Positions 21,780 through 36,400 are shown, counted from the stretch's first letter. The stretch is 64,000 bases of DNA from Lophius americanus (GCA_037951165.1 JBBDHG010000015.1:12520001-12584000), one strand, 5' to 3'. The notes: generated from the sequence alone by a model not told the origin. A program made the numbers and translations.

Positions 21780-24700
21780 ATGTTTGACGTTCACTGCAAG
21801 TCCCTGGACAAAAACTTCAACATGACCTCTTTCTTTCTCGAAAGTTAAATGTGTGTGTGTGTGTATGTGTTTCATTGTTAGTATGAGAATGTATAATCCT
21901 TAAAAGCACCAAAAGCACCAAAACCTTAAACCTTAAACCTTAAACCTGCTGTCATATGACGCCCATCATTGAGTTGCTTTTCATCTCACTTCTCGCAGAT
22001 AAATGCAGATTTCTTTGGAAGAAAAGCAAACTCTAAAAAATGTCTGAGTTAAAATGTCCTACATATCATTGAATTCCTACTGCGTTCAAAGAAACAGAAT
22101 GAAAAACATGTGTGTGTGAGTGTGAGCATGCATTAGCTGCAGCACATGCAGTTGGGGCAGAGGAGATTAGCAATGGGTCGATCAGAGATGTCAAAACCTG
22201 CTTAGGGCAAAGATGAAAATGAGATCATGTCCCAGCAGCCCTGTGCAGTGTCCCCCATTGGTCTGTTGCATCATCCAATCACATCCCATCTGTTTTGATA
22301 GACATTACAGTATTACAGTAGGAGCTTTTCCCTGGATAGTGGCAGCTGACCAAATAGCTATCAGGTTTTCCAGCATATGGGATGAAAATGCATTCACTCT
22401 TGCATGTCTTGCTCATGTAAAGTAGCTTATTGATTAAGTTGACAGATCAAGGGGTACAGCAAGAAAATAGAAGGCATACAGAAAACATTGTTGAAAGAAA
22501 AAAAACTGGAAATCATATTGACAGTTTGAGTTTTCCAATGATTTACCTGCATTTTTTGACTTTTTGCTGCTGGTAGAGGCTTTGTGTTCTTGGTCTGATA
22601 TAAATCAGATCAGATTTTTCTCTTCATTTTAAATGGAGTTTGCCCTACACGTTTATAAGATTGACATGCAGTTGATGTAACAGAAAACTGTTGTGTGTGT
22701 GAAAGTTCTTCTTGTGTACCAAAGTTCAAGAGAATTTAAATGATGGACCAAAATGATGGAAAGCTAAGGAGGCCTTTAGATCCATTGAGATTCTTTTTTT
22801 TTTTATCCTATGCGCACAAGATACATTCAGCCTTACAAAGGCAGGCCAGTTCTGAAAAACCATTGGTGTAACTATTGCCTGTTGTCTTTCAGTATGCACA
22901 GTCAATGACTCCTGGTGATGACGAGCAAAAGCTGTGAGAATATGATTCTATAACCTATTTTTTCTGTTTGTTTAATAAGCACATGTCTATGTTTCCGGTT
23001 GTTGCATAGTGTATCTGAAGTGCTCTTATTTTGAAGGATCATGGCGGAAGTGATGTTGGTCGGAGTTTTGTAGGCCTATGTATTCTGATTTAATTAAATG
23101 AATGTAAGCTCGTAACCAATTGTCACGACCCGGCTCGAGAGCCGTGAAAAAACGGAGAGAGGGTTCGAGTGAAATAACGTGTAACATTTATTAACAAGGA
23201 AAACAGAAAACTGTTGTCAGACAACTGTGTGGCATTTCGTGTTGATAATAAAACTTTTTTCAAGCACTGGTCAGGCCAGCAGGCCTATAAATTTATATGG
23301 TGACTTTGTCCATCAAGGGACACTTATGGATTAACAGTAAAAAATCTTGTGTACGCACGATAATAAGATAATATTTAAAAAGAAAATCTCCAGGGATTTC
23401 AGGGACGCCATAGAAAGCAGAAATACTGACTGAGAAAGCATTAAGACAGGACACAGAAGCAGAGATTAATACCAGGCTGTGAAAAGGAGGCAGAGAACAG
23501 AGAGAAGGAGATGATCATGGCGCAGCTGCGATATTCCTTCACAATTGATGAGCCACCTCATAAGGACCCTGAGTCCGTGGGGCCTGTTGATGCCGTCACT
23601 TTCCTCCTCTTTTATTCTTCCTGAGGTCCTACATCTTTTGCTTTGAGATCTTTGGTCTTGTTATGTCATCCCTAAGCCCCTCCTTCTATCTCTTTTCCTT
23701 ACTTCCTCCTCTCCTTTTCTCTCTTCTCTATGCCTCTTGCTCAGCCAGGCGGCAGCATGCTAATGCAGCATTGCACTTTCTGCAGCTCCAAGTCACAATG
23801 CGACCGGGTTTTGAGCATTGACCTCACGGCGACCTCCTTCAGTATCCCCGTGTGCAGTCACTCTGCAGCAGCGGGGCCTGTTCTGGGCGAAGATGGAGGC
23901 AATTGGTGCAGGTGGTAGAGGGATGGGCCTAGATGATGAAAGGCAAAGGAGAAGATGAAGAAGAAGCAGGTTTCTGCCATTGACAGGTACGATCAGATCA
24001 AATGGCAGTGGGATAAATGGGCTTTCGTGAAGCGAGGACTCTGAGTTCATCATCAAAAAGACATTTCAGTGCCACATGTGAGTTAACAGTGTCACAGAAG
24101 AGGAGATAGGTGCTTATGGTTGCAATGGTCTTTCGTGAGGCATGCAACGTGATGAATGCCCCTGTGACAAGATTGTTCTATGAGTTATATAGTTACTTAT
24201 GTGGTGGGAAGCAAATCATTTTTCACCTGTCGGTGACCCATTAACTGAGTCGCTGCTGATGCCGGACATCGAGATTCTCTCAGCTGTTATTAAAAGTGTT
24301 ATTCCTTCAATAATCACTCAGGAAGGACGGAACGGAGAGGTCATCTTGGGTATTTCTGTTGCTACAGCCACTGTTTCATGCCCTTTCTTGCCTTCATGTG
24401 AGGCCACACTCCCTCATCCCTGAGGTCCCGCCATCACACCTCTCCATGATCCCAAACTTTTTCCTACATCCCTCCGGCACGAGGGAAGTGTTTAGCAGAG
24501 ACCACTGGAGGGGAAGAAGAAGGGACAAAGATTGTGACAAAAAGAGCGGGAGGCCTAAAAAGGTCAATACGTTTGCTTATGCATGGGAGAAAAAAGAAAA
24601 GCTAAGCTTGGTGTAAGTTTTATTATCAAAACTAAAAAAGAAAATAGTCTTGTCCAGCACGTTTTGCCTTAGGTTGAATGTGATTACACTGAATATAATA

Positions 24701-26540
24701 ACATTTGGCTTAAATTGGCTCCAGCCTATTAAAGTCAGCTCAATAGAGAGACTACTACTACTATTTTAAGTTTGCTTATTTAAAATAAATTAGTTTCCAT
24801 TGTTTATAGTAACAAGATGTTTAAATTTGAGTATTTTTGTATATTTTTAAAGTCCATACAATTCTTTCATTGCCTAGATCTTTATGTTTGTCAAGAAAAA
24901 TTGGCTTACGCTACTGGTAAGTATGCATATTTTTTTTCCTAAACCTAAGCTACTGTTGTGCCTTGGTAAAGGTTTGCTGTCTCTGAGTGTTTTTTCTAGT
25001 TATAGACTGCATGCAAAGCATCCTTATTGTTACAAGATCATTTTCCTTTTGAAACAAAAAATAAAACTCTTTTCCCATAAACAAAGCCTTCATAGTTTGT
25101 ACTTGAAATCCCTTTTTCTCAGTGTGAAGCTTCAGTGACAGGAACATGTGTGCATTGACTTTCTTCCTTATCTATGATGAACCTCTTTAAACTGACCATG
25201 ACCTTAGAGTTGACACGTTTTAATGCTGTGTGAACTCAGACTGTGGTTGTGTGTGAAGCTGCAACGATCACCTGCTCGGCAGAACCATTAACAAGGTCAG
25301 ATATACAATACATGACTGGAGGTTTTTCTGCACTATTTCTCCGCATTATTGCTTTGCTCTTGAACACGAAGCTTTGAGAGATCAAATGGAAAGGCAACCA
25401 CCATAACCCACACTATATATATAATTAGAGACGTATGTGCTATTCATGTCACATTTGTCTCATATATTCATGGTTTTCCTTTACATGCATGGATGTTGCC
25501 CCGGACACTGTGACCCATCCTAACATGTTGGTCTCCACCCCACTATCCAGGTCAGGGTCAAGCATTGGCTCATCCTGGTTCAACATCAGGAAAACGTTGA
25601 ACAAAAAGCATTTTCCTATTGCACACATCCCAATTATATTAATTGACTGGGGTATCAGTAGACATAACACAAAGTAAAAAAATCCAAATCCCATTGGGAC
25701 AACGATACCAAAACAGCTTCAGAACAATGAGCCACTTTATAATTTTTACACACTCTGCTTTGATATGCAATGATATGACAGGAAGTGAAAGACACACAAT
25801 AGCATGCACATAGTGTTCATTCATTTTGCCTCAGGTTTTTCATCTATTCAATAAAAGTGTAAGTATTTTGTTCATTTTTTGCAGAATGTGGAGCTGGAAT
25901 GAGGCTGGGATTAACTCAATAAGCAAGGAAAACAGATGATCTAATGACCTGACAGATATGCAGCAGCCGCCATCTCCTAATCACCATCTTAAATAATTCT
26001 GCTGCGTGCAGAAACAGTGAAGTCCACTTGGACAGATTGGAGAAGTAAGCTGCCCTGTACCCTGCCGTGTACGACATGATCTCTGTATAATTGATGCCAT
26101 TGCTGTTGTAGCGAGCTCAACTGACATTGAAAAAGACCTCAGATTAACCCCCCCAAAAAATGAACATCAACATCCAAACAAGAATAAAAGACATCACTTG
26201 AATAATAATCATATTTTATTAATATTATTTTAATATTGTTTTTGTTATTTAATTCCTTTTTAGCAGAACCTATAACTTTTAATTACCATTGCTGCTTTTT
26301 GGTCATATTTTTGTATAATTATTATTATATTTTTTTATTGATGCTTTAATCTGCTTTTAACTTGTAGCACTTTGAGATTTGATCCAAATGTAAAGTGCGT
26401 TATAAGTTAAATGTATTATTATTATTGTAATTATTTGTAATACAGACATTTGTAATTATTATTACAAAATTCTATTCAATTTTATTCGAGATGATGTTGA
26501 CATGTCATTAATAATCAGTAGAATACAAATGTTACCTGAT
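21780..26540. other. Intergenic, no gene recognised
   Basis: Short tandem copies of CCTTAAA occur near 21928-21948. A GC-richer segment around 23125-23165 (TGTCACGACCCGGCTCGAG) looks like the end of an old transposable element, but its partner end was not found. Open frames here carry no family motifs. Confidence 0.35.
26341..26427 (+). mobile_element. Retroelement 3' tail fragment
   Basis: Contains TTGTAGCACTTTGAGATTTG, TCCAAATGTAAAGTGCGTTA and a TATTATTATTATT end. Near-identical sequence occurs at 33157-33242, and shorter minus-strand pieces at 32350-32394 and 45061-45105. This tail is typical of fish non-LTR elements. Confidence 0.65.
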
Positions 26541-26544
26541 GATT

Positions 26545-26745
26545 AAAACAGCTGACAGGTAAAGTCAGAATAACATTGATTATCTTGTTACAGCTGTCAG
26601 CGGGTCGCATACATTAGGTAACAAGTGAACATACTATTGCTCAAAGTCGCTGGAAGCAGGAAAAAATTGGCAGACATAAAGATCTGATTGACTTTGACGA
26701 GTGTCAAACTGTGAAGCCGGGCGACTGGATCAGAGCATCTTTAGA
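26545..26745 (+). mobile_element. Tc1-like transposon, 5' fragment
   Basis: AAAACAGCTGACAGGTAAAG, AATAACATTGATTATCTTGT, GTAACAAGTGAACATACT, TGGAAGCAGG and GACTGGATCAGAGCATC follow the order of the 5' part of the family seen at 42 kb. The rest is absent. Confidence 0.7.
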
Positions 26746-27144
26746 TCTGCATTATAATAAGTACTTTTTTATGAAAAAAAGTCAAATCCTCAAAATATTT
26801 AGTTTTGGATAGTAAGAATGTAACATTGTTTTCAGATCGAGAGAGAGCACTTATCAGGCCAATTATTAAAGGGATTCATAAATTCAACATTTTGGGAAGG
26901 AATTTCCTTCACAGCAGATCTGAAACTTCCCAGTGTTGTATTTAAAATGCTTTTAAAGTTCCAGCCCGCCAAATATCAGGACACAAAGTTAAAAATAAAC
27001 ATCTTCCAATTGAAAAGAAACTCTTCTCTAAAAACTCAAAGTGCATGTCACGCACACATGCAGATGCAAATGGATCTGCATATGTGGTAAATTAACTGTA
27101 TTTCAATCAGAGAAGACTAAGAATGAAGGGAAGAGGATTGATTT

Positions 27145-27405
27145 ATTACAACAGATGTTTTGTGTTTATTAGTCTATTAGAAAGTCTTTGGCGGTCAGAC
27201 TCTTTGGCGAGATTGAGCGAGAAGGGTCTCTGCCTTGAGCAGCATCATGGAATTTTGCTCCTTGGAGTCTGGTTACTGGTGGTGCTGGCTGATGACTCTG
27301 CTGAGACTGATGAATGATGAGGCTGATGGATATTTGAGCACTAGGCAGAGATGGGGAGTTGGTGGGTGCTCCAACCAGCAGCAAGCAAGAACTAGATGAA
27401 TGGGG
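27145..27405 (-). repeat. Dispersed repeat family B, copy 1
   Basis: Minus strand reads CAACTCCCCATCTCTGCCTA ... CACCACCAGTAACCAGACTC ... CCAAAGAGTCTGACCGCCAA ... AATAAATCAATCC. It matches 63225-63500 in both DNA and predicted peptide (shared SPKSLTAKDFL / SPKSLSAKDFL before the stop). Confidence 0.7.
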
Positions 27406-27449
27406 GGAGAGACATATTTTAAGACAGCAACTTAAAGTGGTAGGCTGAA

Positions 27450-30400
27450 CATGCAGGTGTGACAGTGATTGGATGGATGAGGCTACCTGAATGAGTGCAG
27501 TTTATAATAAATTGATATCCACAGAATGTGAAGCAGCAAAAAGAGACTGAGCATGTGTGGAATGTGAGGATAATAAAGTGGTATGAGCATTACTGTGGCC
27601 CGAGTGTGCAAGAGGGTAATCTTTCTGATTCAACTTTTGATTGATCTCCATTTATTTTGTTCGTATGAATTGGGGGGATATTGTAAGAATATTCAAAATT
27701 TACCAAAGATAATCCAACAAGATTAACATGTTCGAGTAACCTTTCCTGAGGACAGTATAGCATGAGGAAATTCAAACTCAAATTGCAACACTGCAGCTCA
27801 GATATTCTTAATTATCTGTTTTTTGTCCCGCATATGACAGGTAAAACCAGATGTATGTAGAAAACTGACACATTTTATCTGATGCTGTGTATAGCAATTT
27901 TGTTAGTTGACCTTTTTTTTCATTTAATCATGTAGCAGCCAAAGGTGTCTGTAGGAGTCTGAGGCCATGCCAGCAGGAACGCAAACTAAAACTATATATT
28001 TATATTAACACGGTATGTTAGAGTGAAGAAAAAAACGTCAGAGCTCTCAGAGGTGATAATGCTGAAAAAGAAGTGTAACACTGAGATGTAAAGCATTACA
28101 TAATGTGCTGTAAAGGACAGGTTAAGGTTATGCTGTGTTCCCACTGAACAACTCATTTTACTTGTTTTATTCTCACAAATATAAGATAGGGTCATTTGAG
28201 TTGACTCACATTTATTCCTGCTATTTCCCTCAATCAACAGCGATGACCGATGGAAACGCTCTTAATTACTGCTTCGTATTTGTTGTGGAAGTCATAGATG
28301 GTTGACCGCCAAGTCTGAGTTCCCCGCTGTAACTGGTGGCATTTACAACAAGTCTCTACCTCCCTTCAGCATCAACATCCAGATGTGATGTTTATAGACA
28401 TTTTTTTTTCACAGTACTCAAAATGAAAATGTTCAACTGCGCCATTCGCGTTGAATATTCTCACAACTTTGTGTTTACTTGATCAGTGATTATGCCGTGA
28501 GAAAAATCAATATGGCATTTGGTGTGAACACTGGATAAGAGTTCATCCCTGTATGACCTCAGACCCAAGAGTTAATATCACGTTTCTGACAAAGTTATAG
28601 GTTTCTTCTCATTCACCTTTTAGCTCCGTTTTGGTCTCCACCTTCTCCTGACAAAAACCTGTGGCTTTAAACTGTAAAGAGCTCCTTTATATTCACCAAC
28701 TATTTGCTAAGTTTGTCACGCGTAGAGGTGTTTTATAGCGTAAATGTAACCTTTGGATTTCTGTGTTGTGTGTGTTTAGATTATAAAAAGCCTCAGAACC
28801 ATGAATCTCTTGTTTTCTCTGACAACATAAAAAGACACTTGATAACACTAAAATCTAACTAAATTATCACATTCTGTGTAATTATAACTGTACCAGGTAC
28901 ACAAAGAGTTACAAAAAGTACATTTTGGGTATTAAAACCAAAGCAAGCAGCTCAAAGACACATTCCTCCCACCAGACAGTACTGCTGCTGCCCCATGTTC
29001 CTGATATGATGTTGATAAGACCAGGTTTGGATCATTTACCCGAGGCAAAAGCCTGAATCATTGGATGAGCTGTGTTGCTCACACAAGCATTATGGTTGCC
29101 CTAAACTTTAAGACTAGTGCCTAAAATGAATAGCATGAGGTTGTGCGACACATACATGACATTCACAGAATGTTGGTCCGTTGTCTGACCCGTTGTTAAT
29201 ATAATAATGATAATAATATAATAATTATGTAATAATATAATGGTAATTATAGGAGCTTTAATATGAATGGTTGTGTGTGTGATGCATATTCCCCCTCCTG
29301 TGTCTGCTTTAAGGTCTGCCAAGCTACCAGTCCAGATCCTCCTGGTGGACCTCATTACAACAGCAGGTACAGGGCAGCAGATGGTGATCCAGACTGGCAT
29401 GTTGAGCTAACTTTCTGTTTGCATGCAAGTCGCCCAGTGTGCTGTGTGTATGAGGCTTGTGTTTTCTTGGTACTTGTATCTATGACAATGGCAGATGTGG
29501 GGGTTTCTTCAACACATTCACGCCGCCTCATGTGCTTCCTTGTGGTCACACATATACGCTACCTCAGGTCATAAGGCTCAGACACTCTGTCAGATGTATT
29601 TCTTCTGACTGAGTATTTTTGTGTGTTTGTGTACTTAGGTATATCTAACGCACACCCATATAAGATCTTATTTGATCTACTTTGAAAATGTGTGGGTGCT
29701 GCTGCTGCGTTCACATGTCTGCTTCCATTAACATTGGAGTGTTTAGGCCTTCATGTGTTTAATATGTGCTCCCACACCCTCAGGGAAAGATTCATGACCC
29801 ATAAAGCCGGGCCGTGAGCATGCTCAGTGTGGGTTCTGCTCATCGGGCGAGGGTATCTGCAGACGCTTGACCTGAGGCCGCCCTCACAATTGTTATTGAA
29901 GTGTGAAAAGACGTCTGGGCATGAGAAATCGGGGTTAAATCACACCCTGGACTGGAGTCTGGCTCCTCTGGTTCACAGGTGTCTTCTCAGCTCAAATAAT
30001 ACAATTGTGCAGAGAAGAGAACAGGTTTGAAAGAGGTAAAGGGTTATTCTTAACGGTAAAGGGTTAAGATAGGGATTTGGAGGGGTTATATGGAATGCAG
30101 TTTTCTGAAAGGTGAAGAAAAAAAGCAGTGTAGGGCCTGGAAAATCTAAACATGCGCGTTTGAGTATGTCACTGCTATTAAATTACTGTTTAAGGATTCA
30201 GTTACATTTTGCAATGTTCCTGGATTTCTTGTACTAATGTATTTTTTAGGATGTTATTTCAAAATATGACATGATAACCTACATTTATATCATATTACGT
30301 TTATTATGTATTCATGCAACTTTATTGCAGCCTTTGAGAGTCATCCTCTTAAAATGTGTAACACATTTAGTGCATAGTTTTGGAAAGAGTTTCTCTTGAG

Positions 30401-32160
30401 AGTTGTGTGATTGTGTTTTTAAGACGTTAGTTCTATCCTTAGACCGGTAACGAGTTTTAGTTGACAGGCTTTAAGGTAGAATTATTGACGGATGTTTGGG
30501 TTGTGACCTCAATTTGCTTAGAGGCACTGCAGTTATCTAAAGCAGTGGTTGGGTACAAGATGAATATTAGTGGACAGAAGATGATGTATAAGATATGACG
30601 ACAGAGAAACTATCATTCATTTATTTTATTTTCTTGTTTTTTACTATTGCTTTCACCCTCTGGATTCTGAGATCCCTAACCTCAACTCTGACCTGGCACA
30701 TTTTTTGGGTTCAGAATGTTAAAGGGAAGAAATAATTGTCAGGTCATAGAGGGGATGTTGTGCTGAAAACCTCTGATACCAACAGGGGTATGTTGAACAC
30801 TGTTTAATGCAGTATATAAAGGCTTAGGGTTAGAGTTAGGGTTGATGTCACAGTTTGTAAGCCTCCATGGACCAAAGCTGAACATCCTTCCAAAACATCT
30901 GCTCTACACACGAGTTATTCATCATATATATAAATATACAGTATAAAGACGCTAATGTGTAAAGAATCATATCATCATATTGCCACTATCTTCCATCTCC
31001 AATGTGAGTGTCTGGTTAATGTTTAATGCAGATCTGTAGACATTTTGACGTTAATGTCTTAATGTTAAAGGAAGTCAAATAGACTTTATAGAGTATAAGC
31101 ATTATTGACCTGCTCAGGTTTTCTTGGATAAATCCTTTTATCCAAATTGTATTTGTTCTTCCCCATATCAACCCTTCTAAGATTCCTGAAAATCTCTCAG
31201 GTATCTAATATATTCTGTAATAGACAGAGAAATGATGAACCAAATCTTTAATGTTACAGACTGAAAAAAAAAAGAATTCTAGTTCTGCTCTATAATCCAC
31301 ATCGAATCTAAATTCTTAGGTATTCCTCCGTTCCGCTGGCCCAACCCCCACAACAAGTTTAACGGATATCCGTCTAGTACTTCAAATTTATGGACAGAAA
31401 TCAGCCATATCCCTTTGTCTTTGTTGTTGAGCATAAATGAGTGTTAACCAGCAGCCAAAAACAAGCCATATGGAACCATTTTTTAAACTGCTTAGTGGAG
31501 ATTAATGTTTTTGGTAAAGCAAATGGGAAAAAAGTCAGTCTTCGTTTGAAACATTCAGAATATGTTGACATATTCAACCTGTAAGGAGTTTTTAGAGAAG
31601 TTAGTATGTCACTCATCTTTTATTCATTGTAAACACAGTCCACATAGAGCAAAGTGAACATAATCATTTTAGAATTGGCATATACAAAATATTATCGGTG
31701 CTCTGAAGTGAGTTCCTATTAATACCAACTCTATTTGGGCACTTGCAGATATCACGTTTGTCCCTTTTCATCTCCCTCGACGTCTACCTGCATGGTTGCC
31801 TGGAGTCGCCTCTAGCCTGTAACAGTGGTTGAGAAACTGTGTGCGCTCATATTGCTGCGATGATTTCTCTCAGGCAGTGAGAGGAAATTATTCACATCTC
31901 ACCCCCACAGCCAACAACATAGGCTTTTAATATTACACCATCAGCCTGAGAGCAGTGCTCCCTGCTCCGCTCTGACCTAATGGGCTGGGGAGGCTCGTTT
32001 TTTTCCCCTGAAAGCAACAAAAACATTTATTCCCAGCAGTGCTATATCTGGGTTTTTAGCTCAAACCCGGCAATATTTTTGTCACTGAATTTCTGAGTCT
32101 AAATACAGAACCTGCGAACCCAGTTGACATTTAGATGCTTAATTGAGTGCTCTAGATCCC
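27450..32160. other. Intergenic, no gene recognised
   Basis: AT-rich with no family-like ORF. A short telomere-like run TTAGGGTTAGAGTTAGGGTT lies at 30824-30843. Confidence 0.35.
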
Positions 32161-32349
32161 TAGGGGCTAATTCCTCCATTGCAGTCGAGGCAGGAGGTTA
32201 TAGTTTCCTCGTATTAAGGTTTTGTCTATGTCCGGTGACTTTTTGTTAGGGTTTGTGCCTCCGTGCAAAGTACAAGATTCACAGAAACCTGAGAGAAGCA
32301 GCCCAGATATGCTGCTGTCTGCACACTCAGAGTGCTGAAAACAACCTGG

Positions 32350-32394
32350 ATAATAATAATAATAATACATTTAATTTATAATGCACTTTACATT
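32350..32394 (-). mobile_element. Short retroelement tail, minus strand
   Basis: AATAATAATAATAATACATT then TTATAATGCACTTTACATTT is the reverse complement of the tail end at 33.2 kb. Confidence 0.5.
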
Positions 32395-33156
32395 TTGCTG
32401 GTGGGGGAGAGCTGAGGAGAGCTGTGAGAGAGATAGAAAGGGCAAACGAAAGGAGTGTGTTCAATTATGTTCCTCCACTATGTCTGTATCCAGGTGTCAT
32501 TTTTGTTGGCTTGGTTCTGCAGTACCTTCAGGTACAGTTAATAGTTTAAAGTATGTATTTTTCTTCCCTCCTCTTTATTAGTGCATAAATACAGAGCAGG
32601 ACATGAATGTGTGGACATAAGACACAACCCTAAAATAAAAATACAGACAAGACAATAACAATACAGGTAATTATTTCAAAGAGTGAGTCAGTGCAGGGAA
32701 AATTAGAAGATAGTGTTAAATGAAAAAAAATTAAATGCATACATAATTGTAGTGATAATAATATGAGATTATTATTTATGCAATAATATAATTTTAAAAT
32801 AGTGTACACATAAATTACCTATGTGTTGGGTGAATAAGAGTGAAAACATGAATAATTAAATAGTAATTAAGAAGAGATAGGAACAAAGAAAAACTTAATA
32901 AGGAAATAAATGAGGAAGGAGGAATAAGGAAATAATGATAATAATAACAATAGATTACTTAAAAAAAACTTAGATAATTTAATTTGTGGGTTAAGTTTTT
33001 AAGTGTCATGGACACACCTTAAGGGGGTGACGGGGTACGGGGTGTGCAGGGCAGACGTTGGGTGGGCTCAGTGTGTTAGACACACAACAGAATGAGAGCA
33101 GGTTTCCTCAGGGCTCAGCTCATGCAGAACCACAGCATGACCGAAGGTAAAACTAC

Positions 33157-33242
33157 ATATAGCTTTATCTGCTTTTGCCTTGTAGCACTTTGAGATTTGA
33201 TCCAAATGTAAAGTGCATTATAAATTAAATGTATTATTATTA
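33157..33242 (+). mobile_element. Retroelement 3' tail fragment, second copy
   Basis: Same series as 26341-26427: CTTGTAGCACTTTGAGATTT, then AAAGTGCATTATAAATTAAA and a TTATTATTATT end. Confidence 0.65.
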
Positions 33243-33249
33243 TTTTTCC

Positions 33250-35930
33250 CGGGCCATTCAATGCAATATTCGCACTCAGAGTATAAAGAGTATAAAGAAC
33301 TCTCATTCGAGTTCTTTATATTTTCACGTTACATTTTTTCTTCTTCATTGTGCTAGTAGACCTTAGTTTTGGCTTGCTTGAATAGTTGGCGCTACACTGC
33401 CCCCAGGGACAGCTGTACATCACTGTCATGGTTTGAGGAGTTGACCTTGCACAAGCAGAATCTGTTATCTGGAGTACAGGATGAAGAATGCATGGAGAAA
33501 CCTTTTAGTGGCCTTAAAATCATATTGAGTTCATAGAAAGCAACATCTCCACTTTGAGGCTGGTGAGGCAGAGTGGGGAAGATAGAATCGCTCGACTACT
33601 CAGCTCAGCTGAGCACAGAAACAGATCTCATGATGGATGATAGTGAAGCTAAAAAGCTCCGGCCTCGGGATGTTCGCCTGCAGGACCCCAAACAGCAGCA
33701 CCCCAGGAGCTGCTCCAGCTCAGGCGTCACAGTTCAGGGTTGATGGCGGGATGAAGGAGGCCTCACATCGGCTCGTTCTGTGAGACATCTGGGGGCTAAA
33801 ATGGGCTGACGTTGTTTGATGCATTTGCTGCCTGGCACATAAGTGATATGAAAACCATAGCTATTTTTGCTGATGCTAATTTGCTCCGTGTTAGGGCTCC
33901 GGTTCACAGCTCGGTCAGCCTGCCCTGATACTATTTTCCCGTTTGCTTCAGTAAAGGTTCTCCCGTCACATCGCATTTAGGTCGAGATGCCTGTGAACTG
34001 TGAATGCACTGCACACTGGGACTTTGCCTCGCCGAGGCTTCTGGGTCCTAGAATCGGTCAATTCAGGGAAGATCTCCTCAAGCTGATGATATTTTTTTTC
34101 TTCATCTGTTTGATGACTTCTTGGCTTCATGAGAAGTACAAATTATGAAGTTTATTTGAAGAAAACCTCTCTTTCTTTTTTTTGGCCAGAGAAAGGAAAT
34201 GTAAAGAAATCCTGTTTGAAATTCCACTGGACTAAATAGCCTTGAAAAGGTTTAAATTTTTCAGCAATTAATGAAATATTAACAGAGGTTAGCATGCAAT
34301 GAATACATCAACTCAACTGATTTGGTACAATTTTATCTGCTATTTTTTTTCAAATGGTAAGAGTTGGTGCTGTAAATCTAAGGCATTTTAATGTCATTCT
34401 TAAAATAAGAATAAAATAAGCATTATAATCATATATAATAATAGTATTATAAATTATTGTATTTGTGACAAAACTGTAGATTTTTCAAGCATGTTTTTAA
34501 ATAAAACAACATGCATGAGATTCTGCTAGTGTCCATATAAATGCTCTGTATCTGCAGGAATAAATATTACCTGATTTGTGTAGTGGTGTCCACCCACCAG
34601 CAGCAGGCAATCTGTGTGTCCTCTAAGAGAAGGCAGCACTGTGTCCTGTCTTTATAACCCACCGATCCCTCCTGAGTGGGCAAGCTGATCCCTTTATTCT
34701 CCGTCGAGTTAACTCTAATTTCATGAATAATTCATCCAACAGTAAGAACAATTAATGAGCACACTAATTGGTCCATTTTTATCCTATCATCGCTATTATT
34801 GTTATCATTACCCATCTCCTGTGTGTATGACTAAAAGTGAAATTAAATTAAGGTCCTGGTGAGAAAAACATTTTTTTCTAATAGCCCTGTATTAACCCTC
34901 TTGTTAACTTGAAAACTGATTTAGGAGAATTAATATTAGATTTCAATATAATTTGTGAGGGTAGGAAAAAGTGTAAGAATGAATTTCATCATTCATCATT
35001 CTGGATTTTAAAGGGTGATTAAAAAAATTTGACTGAGAGACCGAATTCTTAGCAGCATGATGTTATGTATGTAGATCTGTGATATAAAAGTAATTTTCAC
35101 AAAAGACTTATTTCTTCGCCTGAAGTTAAGGTGTGTGTGTATGTGTGTGAGTGTGTGTGCATGTGTGTGTGTTTGTGCATGTGTGTGTGTTTGTGCATGT
35201 CTCCCTCTAAACAACCAGAAGGTGAGTGTGTGCCGCAGCGGTTAAACGGAGGTTAATACGTGCTGAGGCGTAACACAAACATAATTAGGGCATGTTAAGT
35301 TCATGAGGGAGTAAATATGTTTTGTTCAGTATATTCTTCCTGCTCTTTTAGACTTAACTGATACAATTTCTGTACAATGTTAGAAAAGAAGTTCATGGTA
35401 GCAGAGATCCATCCTGCATTTTACTGTACTGTACTATACACACTGGCTGCATAAATCCCTCAGCAGGTTTATAGTATGAGTCATTTGATGCTAGAAGAAT
35501 ATTCCTTGACTGTTAAAGCAGAGAGTAAATACAATTATAGATGTCATTCTGTAATTTTAAACTAATTTAAATACTCTAGTAATCCCTTAAAGAATCTGTT
35601 ATTTTTAGGAACTTGAAAGATAAATTAGTGTCCAAATGGAAATTAGGCATTTCTGACTCAAACCAAAAAGAGCTTGTTTTTGAGACTAATGTATTTATAC
35701 AAGGTCATTGTTAATAAAAACAAACTTAATAAAAAGTATTCTAGAGTATTGTAGAACAGAATGGATACAATTGCCCAGAATTGTGTATTCAGTTATATTT
35801 TAGATTATTCCTCAGCGTTTTCTAAGATCTAATTGTTAAATCTTTAACAGAACGCTCAGTTCTAAAAAATGCTCAGAATTGAGAATTGTCCATTCCACAG
35901 TATTTTTATTGAAAAAGTGAGTAAAATAGG
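33250..35930. other. Intergenic, no gene recognised
   Basis: Contains a GT/GTGC-rich stretch at 35130-35205. Other ORFs show no recognisable motif. Confidence 0.35.
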
Positions 35931-35934
35931 AACT

Positions 35935-36205
35935 TTTTAGAATTTTTCAACCATTGATCTGATCTAATCCAAATTCCGTGCATTTGAATCAATTCAAGGA
36001 TATCTACCTGGTTTGTATCATTTTACCTATATTTTGATGTCATAGTTCCTATTTTACTACATTATTTTACGAAAATAACTTCCCATTTAATTTGATCGGT
36101 TCAATCAGGGGCATTATTTTTACAACAAACAGAATCGGGGACTTTTTGGTGATATACCCTTCTGTCGGGGACGACAACATAGGTCTAGTTTTATTTGCAA
36201 GCCAG
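35935..36205 (+). repeat. Dispersed repeat family A, copy 2
   Basis: Segments in order: GAATTTTTCAACCATTGATC, TTTGAATCAATTCAAGG, GTTCCTATTTTACTAC, AATAACTTCCCATTTAATTT, TTTACAACAAACAGAATCGG and TCTGTCGGGGACGACAACAT. These match copies 1 and 3. Confidence 0.7.
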
Positions 36206-36367
36206 TGTAGCAAAATAATAAATAAATGTTCTCAATCTTTAAAAATATAGTCTACAATCGCATTCAACACAATTGTTGAGCTCTGACATATAAGAATAAT
36301 CTTAAAATGTCTGTCTTTGTATACTGCTGTGGTTCTTTACTCGGGTTCTTTACTGTACTGGCCTTCC

Positions 36368-36400
36368 GTTCCAGAGACAAACCTTTTTTCTCTCTGGAAC
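36368..36400. repeat. Perfect 10-bp inverted repeat with 13-base loop
   Basis: GTTCCAGAGA pairs with TCTCTGGAAC. No T-run or gene end makes it a clear terminator; its role is unknown. Confidence 0.6.

Noticed and set aside
23120..23260. Possible LTR or transposon end starting TGTCACGACCCGG
   Set aside because: No matching second end or coding part was found, so it was only mentioned in the gap description.
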